Below are positions 24,034 to 31,730 of a DNA stretch of 32,000 nucleotides, in pieces (position 1 is the first letter of the stretch; each line of letters starts with the position of its first letter). Below the pieces are notes generated by a model, which saw nothing but the letters and a program-made list of their open reading frames with translations, searched no databases and had not been told where the DNA came from. A program made the translations under genes and the position numbers. Origin of the DNA: Ruminococcus sp. (GTDB taxonomy: Bacteria; Bacillota; Clostridia; Oscillospirales; Ruminococcaceae); NCBI GenBank assembly GCA_015066715.1, contig SVNU01000017.1:1-32000 (forward strand), in the 5' to 3' direction.

Positions 24034-25128
24034 TTAATAAAAATGCGGATAATCAAGCATATGCGATAAAAGACCAATATTCACAGCTGCTTCAATGCAA
24101 GGAACGGCACGAGGTACAATACATGGGTCATGTCTGCCATGAACCTTTAGAATATCATTTTTCATGTTCTGTGCGTCAATTGTTTCCTGTGGCTTTGAAA
24201 TAGACGGTGTCGGCTTGATTGCAGCTTTCAATGTAATCGGCATTCCGGAAGAAATTCCTCCGAGTATACCGCCATGATTATTTGTTTTTGTTTTTACATG
24301 TCCGTGGTCATCTACATAGAAGTCATCATTATTCTGACTTCCCACCATTTTTGCACTAAGAAATCCTGCACCGAATTCAAGCCCCTTAACAGCAGGAATT
24401 CCAAAAATAAGCTGTGCAAGTGTATTTTCAAGCCCGTCAAACATTGGTGAGCCTATACCGGCAGGAACGTTTACTGCTGCACATTCAATAATTCCTCCAA
24501 GAGATTCTCCACCTTCGGCAGCCTTATGAATATCGGCAACCATTTTTTCGCCCTGTTCATCGTTGATTACAGGGAATTTTTTATATCTGACTTTTAAAAT
24601 ATCATCTTTATCTACATTTACACGATTAAATTCATCATCGGTAATTCCGTGAATTTCAGAAATATGCGCACCTGTATAAATTCCTCGTCTTTCGAGAATC
24701 TGGGCGCAAACAGCACCAGCAAAAACAAGCGGTGCAGTAAGGCGTCCGGAAAAATGTCCGCCGCCTCTTATGTCATTAAATCCTCTGTATCTAACAGCAC
24801 CTGTATAGTCGGCATGTCCCGGTCTTACAAGCTTTGAAATGTTTGAATAGTCTTTTGAACGTGTATCAGTATTCTGAATAAAAGCGCAAAGTGGAGTGCC
24901 GGTTGTTTTGTCATTAAACATACCTGACATAATCTGCGGCATATCCTTTTCGCTTCTCGGAGTTGTTGTTCCGTCTTTCTTAGGAGCACGTCTTGCCATA
25001 AATCGGCTGAGTTCCTGAATGTCTATATATTCTCCAGGCGGCAGGTTGTCCATTACAACACCAATTGCAGGGCCGTGTGATTCTCCAAAAATAGAAATGG
25101 AGATACGGTTATTCCAAAGTGATGACAT
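24034..25128 (-). CDS. aroC: Chorismate synthase
   Basis: 364 residues, full length. Motifs are GESHGPAIG at the N-terminus, RPGHADYTGAVRYRGFNDIRG and GGHFSGRLTAP centrally, and the C-terminal GRHDPCIVPRAVP. It eliminates phosphate from EPSP to give chorismate with reduced FMN. The ATG at 25128 lies inside the aroA reading frame (20-bp overlap) with AGGAGGAATTACTG before it, so translation is probably coupled. Confidence 0.97.
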   Translation of the reverse strand: MSSLWNNRISISIFGESHGPAIGVVMDNLPPGEYIDIQELSRFMARRAPKKDGTTTPRSEKDMPQIMSGMFNDKTTGTPLCAFIQNTDTRSKDYSNISKLVRPGHADYTGAVRYRGFNDIRGGGHFSGRLTAPLVFAGAVCAQILERRGIYTGAHISEIHGITDDEFNRVNVDKDDILKVRYKKFPVINDEQGEKMVADIHKAAEGGESLGGIIECAAVNVPAGIGSPMFDGLENTLAQLIFGIPAVKGLEFGAGFLSAKMVGSQNNDDFYVDDHGHVKTKTNNHGGILGGISSGMPITLKAAIKPTPSISKPQETIDAQNMKNDILKVHGRHDPCIVPRAVPCIEAAVNIGLLSHMLDYPHFY

Positions 25129-26341
25129 CAGTAATTCCTCCTAAGTTTGAATAATCCTTGAAAAAGTCAGGGTATGATTTTTCAACAGATTCAGCATTTT
25201 TAATTATAACTTCACTACTGCAAATTGTAGCAGCAATAGCCGCAGACATGGCAATCCTGTGGTCGCCGCAGCTGTCAACAATACCGCCGTCAAGCTTTGC
25301 ATGATGAATGCAAAGACCGTCGCCTGTAACCTCAACCTTTCCGCCGAGATTGTTCAGCGCTTCCGATGTAGTAAGAAGTCTGTCGCTTTCCTTGATTTTA
25401 AGTCTTTGAGCACCGGTTATTACAGAGGAGTTTTCGCAGTAAGTGCCCAGAACTGCAAGAATCGGCACTAAATCAGGAATATCCATTGCATTTACTTTAA
25501 ATCCTTCCGGACTCTTTCTATCATTATAACACAAATTATCAATAATTTCAACAATTTTCTTATCGCCCTGATAGCTGTCGGTTTCAAGATTGCATATTTC
25601 AAGATCGCTTCCGAGAACATTTGCAACATAGAAAAATGCTGCCTGTGAATAATCACCCTCAACAGCCATATTCTGCGGAATGTATTTCTGATTGCCTTTT
25701 ATATAATATCCATTTTCGGTTTCCGAAATTTCAATGCCGAAATTTTCAAGACACTTTACGGTCATATCTGCATATGGTTTGGATTCCAACGCAGATGTCA
25801 TTACAATTTCTGAATCACCGTTAAGAAGTGGAAGTGCGAACATAAGTCCTGTGATAAACTGGGATGAAATGTTGCCCTCAAGCTCGAATTTGCCGGAGGA
25901 AAGCTTGCCGGATGTTGTAAAAGGCATTGTATTATTATAATCAAACCTTATATTTTTTTTGCCAAGTTCTCTTATGTATGGTGTAATCGGTCTTTCCGGG
26001 AGACGTCCCTGACCGTAATATGTGGCATCTGTTCCAAGTGCACAGGCAATTGGAATAATGAATCTTAGAGTAGAACCGCTTTCGCAACAGTCTATATCAG
26101 CCTTGTGGTTTTTCTGCGAAATTCCCTTTACTGTAACAGTATTTTCATCTACAGTTATTTCGGCTCCAAGGGCTGTAAGAGCATCAATGGTTGCATATAT
26201 ATCCTTTGAAAAGGTAATGTTTGTTATACTTGAAGTTCCTTCCGATAAAGCTGCACATATAAGCATACGATGCGTCATGCTTTTAGAGGAGGGAATATTA
26301 ACTTTACCTTTGAGTTTTGCAGGTGTAATCTTTATGTCCAT
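25109..26341 (-). CDS. aroA: EPSP synthase (3-phosphoshikimate 1-carboxyvinyltransferase)
   Basis: 410 residues, two-domain EPSP synthase. Visible motifs: PSSKSMTHRMLICAAL (phosphoshikimate site), CCESGSTLRFIIPIA, GRLPERPI and KIKESDRL (catalytic Asp/Glu region), ending DSCGDHRIAMSAAIA. It joins phosphoenolpyruvate to shikimate-3-phosphate. GRLPERPI departs from the RPM form of class I glyphosate-sensitive enzymes as I recall it; I draw no conclusion on sensitivity. AAAGGAAAC precedes the ATG. It lies 10 bp after aroB and overlaps aroC. Confidence 0.97.
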   Translation of the reverse strand: MDIKITPAKLKGKVNIPSSKSMTHRMLICAALSEGTSSITNITFSKDIYATIDALTALGAEITVDENTVTVKGISQKNHKADIDCCESGSTLRFIIPIACALGTDATYYGQGRLPERPITPYIRELGKKNIRFDYNNTMPFTTSGKLSSGKFELEGNISSQFITGLMFALPLLNGDSEIVMTSALESKPYADMTVKCLENFGIEISETENGYYIKGNQKYIPQNMAVEGDYSQAAFFYVANVLGSDLEICNLETDSYQGDKKIVEIIDNLCYNDRKSPEGFKVNAMDIPDLVPILAVLGTYCENSSVITGAQRLKIKESDRLLTTSEALNNLGGKVEVTGDGLCIHHAKLDGGIVDSCGDHRIAMSAAIAATICSSEVIIKNAESVEKSYPDFFKDYSNLGGITDVITLE

Positions 26342-26351
26342 ATTGTTTCCT

Positions 26352-27395
26352 TTAGTTTAAAATAAAATTTTCAAAATCAGCAATCGCAAGCTTTTTGATT
26401 TGTGCATGTCCGATTTGTGGGCAGACTATAAAGTTAAGCATAGCGCTTTCACGCTTTTTATCATTTCCGCAAAGCTTTACAAGGCTTGATACAGGAGCGT
26501 CGCAGCCGCAGGGCAGCTTATATGCTTTGATACAGCTTTTAAGCTTTTCAAGAACTGTATTGTCGCATGTTTTTTCAGTCATCATATACATACCGATTGC
26601 AACAGCGCTTCCGTGGGTATATGTTTCATAATTATAGTAGCTTTCGACAGCATGTCCGAGTGTATGTCCGAAATTGAGAATCATGCGTTCACCGGTATCA
26701 AATTCATCATTTTCAACCACATCACGCTTGATTGAAATGCATTTGTAAATAATTTTGTCAATAACACTGCTGACATTTTCGGTATTATGCGATGCTATGA
26801 GTTCAAATAATTCCCTGTCCCTTATCATTCCGTACTTTATAGCTTCCGCCATACCGTCTGACATGATTTTTTCAGAGAGGGTTGAAAGTACGTCAGGGTC
26901 GCATATTACGCAGGAAGGCTGCTTGAATGCGCCTACAAGATTTTTTCCGCATGGAAGGTCAATGGCTGTTTTTCCGCCCACAGATGAGTCAATCTGCGCC
27001 AGCAGGGTAGTAGGAATCTGAATATATTTAAGACCTCTTAAAAAAGTAGCTGCCGCATATCCGGAAATATCTCCCACAACACCGCCGCCGAGAGCAATAA
27101 TACAGTCAGAGCGTGTAATGGAGTTTTCGCACAGAAAGTTATATATCTCATTTAGTGTTTCAGTGGATTTTGAAGCCTCGCCGTTTGGAAAAACGAATTT
27201 AACTACTGAAAAACCCTCATCCTTTAAGGCTTTTTCAAGCTTTTTATAATATAACCCGTCAACAATATCATCTGTAATGACTGCTGCTTTGCGTGTATTT
27301 ACAACATCTGCAATAAGTCTGCCGCAATTATTCAGAAGTCCTCTTTCAATATAAATATTGTAATTCAAGCTTGCCTTTACACTGATTGTCTGCAT
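26352..27395 (-). CDS. aroB: 3-dehydroquinate synthase
   Basis: 347 residues. Typical motifs: FVFPNGEASKSTETLNEIY, IIALGGGVVGDISGYAA, PTTLLAQIDSSVGGKTAID and NFGHTLGHAVE (zinc-binding histidines). It converts DAHP to 3-dehydroquinate with NAD and a divalent metal. GAAAGGA lies upstream of the ATG at 27395 at slightly wide spacing. It follows the membrane-protein gene by 26 bp with no terminator seen. Confidence 0.97.
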   Translation of the reverse strand: MQTISVKASLNYNIYIERGLLNNCGRLIADVVNTRKAAVITDDIVDGLYYKKLEKALKDEGFSVVKFVFPNGEASKSTETLNEIYNFLCENSITRSDCIIALGGGVVGDISGYAAATFLRGLKYIQIPTTLLAQIDSSVGGKTAIDLPCGKNLVGAFKQPSCVICDPDVLSTLSEKIMSDGMAEAIKYGMIRDRELFELIASHNTENVSSVIDKIIYKCISIKRDVVENDEFDTGERMILNFGHTLGHAVESYYNYETYTHGSAVAIGMYMMTEKTCDNTVLEKLKSCIKAYKLPCGCDAPVSSLVKLCGNDKKRESAMLNFIVCPQIGHAQIKKLAIADFENFILN

Positions 27396-27421
27396 AAGGT
27401 TTCAGTCCTTTCAGAAAAAAA

Positions 27422-28195
27422 TTATCCGATTATTGATGAAAAAAGATTTTTTTCAAACCATTTACCGTCTTCTGCCTGTGAAGGGGTAAACCATCTTTCT
27501 CCGTTAATGTAAAGATCATCCTCTTTCCATTCTATTTTTACATCTGTAAGAGGGCGTTTTACACAGAGTGTTCTGTCGTAACCCTTTGATTTATAGGTTA
27601 CAGAGTTTCTTACAATATCCTTGTCATTTGGTTCAAGGAGAACAGTTGTACTTCCGTTTGAGCTGTCGGTTGTGGCTATTACTTCATATCTGTAAAGTCC
27701 GGATGGTGAAGCGCCTGTTTCAACTGTTTTTTTGATTGCAGGTGATGCAAGATAACTTGTGAAAATAAAATAGGCAAGAGCGGTTAAAATATAAAGAAGA
27801 ACATAAATAGTTCCAAGAAGGGTTTTTGTACCTTCATTTGAACCGTTTGCAAAAAACATTATAATAGCACACAGTGCCAGCGGAATAATCATGCCCCATG
27901 CGCCAAGGCACATGAATACAATAGGAAGCAGTGCCGGCAGCAGTATGAAGCTTGCAAGTCGTGTCAGAAGCTGATGTCTCGAAAAAATCATAAGTGCTGT
28001 TGCACCAGCTGATATAAGTGAGAGATAAATGCAGAACATAACAGGTTTTGTAATTATTACATCATAAAATACTGAGCGATATGCAAGAACGCATATGTAT
28101 ATTGAATAAATAAAGCCAATAACAGATGCAATGCGCTTAAGCCATATATTGCTTGATGTTGTATCTGTTTTAACTGATTTTGCAGCTGATTTCAT
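27422..28195 (-). CDS. Membrane protein of unknown function upstream of the aro genes
   Basis: 257 residues from the ATG at 28195. The ORF track opens at TTG 28219, but AAAAGGAGA lies between the two and correctly spaces the ATG, so the shorter form is right. About five hydrophobic helices (roughly residues 18-155) are followed by a soluble domain of about 90 residues (SGLYRYEVIATTDSSNGSTTV ... YINGERWFTPSQ), probably extracytoplasmic. I do not recognise the family with confidence. It appears to be the first gene of the aro operon, sharing its promoter, but nothing in the sequence ties it to aromatic amino acid synthesis. Confidence 0.85.
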   Translation of the reverse strand: MKSAAKSVKTDTTSSNIWLKRIASVIGFIYSIYICVLAYRSVFYDVIITKPVMFCIYLSLISAGATALMIFSRHQLLTRLASFILLPALLPIVFMCLGAWGMIIPLALCAIIMFFANGSNEGTKTLLGTIYVLLYILTALAYFIFTSYLASPAIKKTVETGASPSGLYRYEVIATTDSSNGSTTVLLEPNDKDIVRNSVTYKSKGYDRTLCVKRPLTDVKIEWKEDDLYINGERWFTPSQAEDGKWFEKNLFSSIIG

Positions 28196-28274
28196 TTCAT
28201 TCTCCTTTTGGACAGGCAAAATATTTGTTGTTCAGAAAAGGATTTTGGAAATCCATCCTAATCTGCACTTATAT

Positions 28275-28303
28275 ATTATACCATTATTTTTATCAGCGTG
28301 CAA
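28275..28303 (-). promoter_or_regulatory. Promoter of the membrane protein-aroBAC-DUF4364 operon
   Basis: Minus strand TTGCAC (28303-28298), 17-bp spacer, TGG-TATAAT (28280-28275), about 70 nt before the ribosome site. No second promoter is clear between the five genes. Confidence 0.75.
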
Positions 28304-28324
28304 GTATAAAAAGGGAAAATAATG

Positions 28325-28352
28325 TTGCAAAATCTGAAAAAAGTGATATAAT
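28325..28352 (+). promoter_or_regulatory. Promoter of the VTT-domain gene
   Basis: TTGCAA (28325-28330), 16-bp spacer, TGA-TATAAT (28347-28352). Confidence 0.65.
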
Positions 28353-28415
28353 TACATATAAGAGGTAAAAACAATGCAATTATCTAAGAAAAAACCTGAT
28401 TAACGGAGGAATGGG

Positions 28416-29141
28416 ATGTCAAAAAAAAGCAAAATTGTCAAAATTATTATACTTGTATTCGTTGTTATTTTTTGTATAGCTCTTACTATTGTTATTGTGC
28501 CGTTTATAAATTCGCTGAGAACCGAAGAAGGAAAGATGGCAATGGAGAAGATTATAAACGACCTTGGAATATTCGGACCTTTGATATTTGTTGCGGCTGA
28601 GATTGTGCAGATTATTCTGGCACTAATTCCCGGCGGCCCTGTTGAAATTATAGGCGGTGCAGTTTTCGGACCTCTGAAGGGACTTATTCTGTGTGAAATA
28701 GGTATATTTACTGCAACAGTCATTATATATAATCTTGTGAAAAGGTTCGGACGTCCTATTGTAAATACCTTTGTATCAGAGGACAAATTTAAAAAATTCA
28801 AATTTCTTCGTGACGAAAAAAAGCTTGAGCTTGTTGTATTTATTTTTCTTATGATTCCAGGAACTCCGAAGGATGTAATAACCTATATTGCTTCACTGAC
28901 GGACATAAAGCCAATAAGATTTTATTTTATAGCGGCAGTTGCAAGAATACCTGCACTTACATTGTGCGTGCTTTTTGGCGGGTCTTTGTATGAAAGAAAT
29001 TATACCTTTGCTATAATTATTTTTGCTATTACAGCGGTGGTAGGAATTACAGGCATCCTTTTGAATGGTAAAATTACTTCATATCGTCGAAATAAGCTTC
29101 AACAGAAAAAAGAAAAAACAAAATTAAGCGATAACGATTAG
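28416..29141 (+). CDS. TVP38/TMEM64 (VTT-domain) family membrane protein
   Basis: 241 residues with about six hydrophobic segments. The VTT core is visible as ALIPGGPVEIIGGAVFGPLKG, followed by a basic loop (VKRFGRPIV) and FIFLMIPGTPKDVITYIASL with the conserved P-G-x-P-x-D pattern. Family members are DedA-like, some linked to lipid scrambling or envelope homeostasis; the precise role here is unknown. The ATG at 28416 follows GGAGGA. The C-terminus is lysine-rich (QQKKEKTKLSDND). Monocistronic, divergent from the aro operon. Confidence 0.9.
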   Translation: MSKKSKIVKIIILVFVVIFCIALTIVIVPFINSLRTEEGKMAMEKIINDLGIFGPLIFVAAEIVQIILALIPGGPVEIIGGAVFGPLKGLILCEIGIFTATVIIYNLVKRFGRPIVNTFVSEDKFKKFKFLRDEKKLELVVFIFLMIPGTPKDVITYIASLTDIKPIRFYFIAAVARIPALTLCVLFGGSLYERNYTFAIIIFAITAVVGITGILLNGKITSYRRNKLQQKKEKTKLSDND

Positions 29142-29179
29142 TTAAATAACAACTTGAAAGTTTTATTAATCTTAAAATC

Positions 29180-29204
29180 AGCGGGCGACCATTGGTCACC
29201 CGCT
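29180..29204 (+). terminator. Hairpin after the VTT-domain gene
   Basis: AGCGGGCGACC-ATT-GGTCACCCGCT, an 11-bp stem with one G-T pair, 38 bases past the stop. Only ATTGT follows, so termination may be weak or the hairpin may stabilise the 3' end. Confidence 0.55.
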
Positions 29205-29216
29205 ATTGTAAAACAT

Positions 29217-29434
29217 CTAAGGCAACACCGCACAAATAACGATTTTAATCTTTGCGCGAAATATACTGTGCCTGAAGGAAGTGCCCTTGTGGGACATGCT
29301 TTCCGTTATATTATATGGAAATTTCTTAACATACGTCAGTATGCCTGTGAAATTTTTATGCACTCTATCGAAAAATCTGACTGCGTATCTTCCACACAAT
29401 CTTTGTGCTTTGTGCTGTATCGCCTTAAGATTTT
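29217..29434. repeat. Small element with terminal inverted repeats
   Basis: TAAGGCAACACCGCACAAA at the left end matches, with three or four mismatches, the reverse complement of the right end (TAAGGCGATACAGCACAAA). The interior of about 180 bp encodes no convincing protein. This is the structure of a non-autonomous insertion-sequence derivative or MITE. It explains most of the gap between the VTT gene and rpmB. I cannot see a target-site duplication. Confidence 0.5.
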
Positions 29435-29444
29435 GGAATTGCAG

Positions 29445-29483
29445 TCAAAAAAATAAATCGGAAAAGCAACTTTCCCGATTTAT
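29445..29483 (-). terminator. Terminator of rpmB
   Basis: On the minus strand ATAAATCGG, 13-base loop region with an inner AAAG/CTTT pairing, CCGATTTAT, then TTTTTTT. It starts 12 bases after the rpmB stop. Confidence 0.85.
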
Positions 29484-29494
29484 ATTTTCATTGA

Positions 29495-29680
29495 TTATGC
29501 TCTTTCTACCTTACCGGAACGAAGGCATCTTGAACAAGCGTAGATATGACAAGGGGTACCCTTAACAATAGCTTTAACACGCTTAACATTTGGTTTCCAA
29601 GTTCTGTTTGTTCTTCTGTGTGAATGAGATACCTTGATACCAAATGTAACACCCTTACCGCATATTTCACATTTTGCCAT
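29495..29680 (-). CDS. rpmB: 50S ribosomal protein L28
   Basis: 61 residues from the ATG at 29680: MAKCEICGKGVTFGIKVSHS, a typical bacterial L28. The zinc-ribbon Cys pairs KCEIC and CSRC are both present, so this is the zinc-binding form. The ORF track starts three codons earlier at a GTG that is itself part of the GGGAGGTG ribosome site, so I use the ATG. Monocistronic with its own promoter and terminator. Confidence 0.97.
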   Translation of the reverse strand: MAKCEICGKGVTFGIKVSHSHRRTNRTWKPNVKRVKAIVKGTPCHIYACSRCLRSGKVERA

Positions 29681-29725
29681 TGACTGCACCTCCCTTAATT
29701 TACTAATGAAAAAGTCAACAGTAAT

Positions 29726-29754
29726 ATTTTATCAGATTATCATAAAAAAATCAA
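29726..29754 (-). promoter_or_regulatory. Promoter of rpmB
   Basis: Minus strand TTGATT (29754-29749), 17-bp spacer, TGA-TAAAAT (29731-29726), about 30 nt before the ribosome site. Confidence 0.65.
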
Positions 29755-29932
29755 GTCTTTTTTTAAAAAAAATCCAAAATAAAATCTTTGTTACAAAAAG
29801 GCAAGGCAAAACTTGATAATATTTTACAAATACACCGGAATGATTCGGAAATAATCATATATCATTTGAATATTTTCTTTAAAAATGTATTTATTGCAAA
29901 ATTTTTGGAATATCTTTCAAATACTTATTCGG

Positions 29933-29961
29933 TTGACATATTTTTGTTATTATGATAAAAT
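29933..29961 (+). promoter_or_regulatory. Promoter of the dockerin/cohesin-like protein gene
   Basis: TTGACA (29933-29938), 17-bp spacer, TGA-TAAAAT (29956-29961), followed by GGAGGT at 29981-29986. The rest of the 29755-29932 gap is AT-rich, with no other feature. Confidence 0.82.
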
Positions 29962-29992
29962 AAGATATGTTTTATAAAATGGAGGTTAATTA

Positions 29993-31645
29993 ATGAAAAA
30001 ATTAAACAGACTTATATCTGTTGCTGCTGTCATAGCATGTACAGCTGCTTTTTGCCGGTCTGACGGTTGGATAATGGAAACCGGCGCTGCAAGTACGCTT
30101 CAGTTTGATTATACAAAGATAGATGAAAATCCGCAGAACCAGTTTTATTATTCAGATCAGGACGAGTTTTATGTTGATGGAATAACTGTATACTATAACA
30201 ATGAAGATGTTACATCGCAAGTAAGCTTTTCCTTCAGTACAACTCCTGAAACTACATATGACGGGAAAAATATCGATTACGTAATTCCGTTTACCGCAAC
30301 ATATAACGATATATCCGTTGACGGATGCTTTGATGCTAAAATTGGTTTGCGTGGTGATGCAAACTGTGACGGTAAGGTTACTCTGAATGATCTGGTTTTA
30401 ATACAGAACGACCTTAAACAAAGCTATAATACGGGCAAATCAAGTCTTACAGCAAATGATAGCTTTGGTATTTTTCTTTCAAATGCAGACGGCAGACATG
30501 CGGATGGTGAAAACTCACCTTATGGTTCAAATCTTCTTAATGTAGGAGACGCTTTCTTTATCAGTAGCTATCTCAATGGCAAGGGAAAAGGAAGCATGTA
30601 CAATAACATACTTTTAAATAATGCTATTAAGTTAACTAAAGGTGAAATTACAGTCTCCGATTGCAATGTAAAGGCAGGAGAAATTATTAATGTTCCTGTT
30701 TCACAGGTTACAGACGGTACTCTCGGTGCATTTGAAATAACATGTGAATGGGGAGATTCCGGTTTAATTCCACTTGGTGTTGTTTCACCTAATGCAAAGG
30801 CTTCTGTTTTTTCTGTAATTAAAAACGATTCAATGAAAATTTGGGGCTTTGGGAACAATGATGCGCTTAGCAACGGTGAGTTTGTATATCTTCAGTTTCA
30901 GGTTCCGAATTCTGCTGCAAAGGGTGAAAAGTACAGTATTAATATAAGCAATATTGATTATTTCGGTACAGGAGTGGATATTTCAGATTATGTAGTTCCA
31001 AACAGTGGAACAATAACCGTATCGGAAGAAAGTGAAAATCCTGATGCAGAGAATCTTTTACCGGTGACAGATGAAGCTGTTTCCTATGATTATGCTGTAA
31101 AAGCATGGGACGCTGTCGTTGAGTACGGTTCTACTGAAGCAACTGTACCGGTGATGCTGCTTTCGGGACTTGAAACAAACGGCCTTATATTAAAGGTTCA
31201 GTGTGATGCTCCGCTTTCGATAGATAAGCTTGAAAACGCCTTGATGATAACTGAATCATCTGATGGGGGATACACTGGAGTATATGAAAGCGATACAAAT
31301 CTTCAGGTCGATTTTGAAACCCTTAACGTTAAAATTGCCGCCAATACCGCTCCGGGTACGTATCCTGTCAGGATAGCAGTTGAAAGTGTTAATGGTATGG
31401 AGGATGTGTCAGAACTCGTTGTTTTGAACGGTTCGGTAACCATTAAGGAAAAGTCAATTGTAAAGGGTGATGCGAACTGCGATAATGCTTTGACTGTAAG
31501 CGACGCTGCATACATTGCACGAACACTTGCAAAGCGTGAAACGATCGATATCGAATCAAATCCGGCCGCAGACTATAACGGTGACGGAAAGGTGACTGTT
31601 GCTGATGCAGCGGCAATTGCAAGATACCTTGCAAAACGAAAATAA
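29993..31645 (+). CDS. Secreted scaffoldin-like protein: dockerin-like, cohesin-like and C-terminal dockerin modules
   Basis: 550 residues. The order is: signal peptide (about 1-34); an N-terminal domain rich in aromatic and acidic residues (35-115); a dockerin-like segment starting GDANCDGKVTLNDLVLIQ at 121, whose second repeat, after an insertion, ends LLNVGDAFFISSYL; a cohesin-like beta domain (about 217-345: NVKAGEIINVPVSQVTDGTL ... GALSNGEF-type core, PNSGTITV end); a second beta-sandwich (about 365-482); and a clear type-I dockerin (491-550: GDANCDNALTVSDAAYIART ... DYNGDGKVTVADAAAIARYL). The first loop of the last dockerin lacks the usual glycine. The cohesin call rests on pattern only. 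It could be an adaptor scaffoldin; alternatively both beta domains are other carbohydrate or adhesion modules. Confidence 0.8.
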   Translation: MKKLNRLISVAAVIACTAAFCRSDGWIMETGAASTLQFDYTKIDENPQNQFYYSDQDEFYVDGITVYYNNEDVTSQVSFSFSTTPETTYDGKNIDYVIPFTATYNDISVDGCFDAKIGLRGDANCDGKVTLNDLVLIQNDLKQSYNTGKSSLTANDSFGIFLSNADGRHADGENSPYGSNLLNVGDAFFISSYLNGKGKGSMYNNILLNNAIKLTKGEITVSDCNVKAGEIINVPVSQVTDGTLGAFEITCEWGDSGLIPLGVVSPNAKASVFSVIKNDSMKIWGFGNNDALSNGEFVYLQFQVPNSAAKGEKYSINISNIDYFGTGVDISDYVVPNSGTITVSEESENPDAENLLPVTDEAVSYDYAVKAWDAVVEYGSTEATVPVMLLSGLETNGLILKVQCDAPLSIDKLENALMITESSDGGYTGVYESDTNLQVDFETLNVKIAANTAPGTYPVRIAVESVNGMEDVSELVVLNGSVTIKEKSIVKGDANCDNALTVSDAAYIARTLAKRETIDIESNPAADYNGDGKVTVADAAAIARYLAKRK

Positions 31646-31695
31646 CCAATGTACAAACTGGTTTTTAAAGTTGAAAAATTAATTTACACGAAAAT

Positions 31696-31727
31696 GAGTC
31701 TGAAGTTTTATCAGGCTCGTTTTTTTG
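31696..31727 (+). terminator. Terminator of the dockerin/cohesin-like gene
   Basis: GAGTCTGA, 7-base loop, TCAGGCTC (one G-T pair), then GTTTTTTT, 50 bases past the stop codon. A weaker AACCA/TGGTTTTT hairpin sits directly after the stop. Confidence 0.8.
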
Positions 31728-31730
31728 AAA

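Noticed and set aside
28196-28219. TTG start for the membrane protein in the ORF track
   Set aside because: It would place the strong AAAAGGAGA ribosome site inside the coding region; that site fits the ATG at 28195.
28374-28403. Nine-codon leader peptide (MQLSKKKPD) before the VTT-domain gene
   Set aside because: It has an AGAGGT upstream, but it is too short and has no regulatory hairpin; chance is likely.
29681-29689. GTG start for L28 in the ORF track
   Set aside because: The GTG is part of the Shine-Dalgarno sequence; L28 proteins begin MAK.
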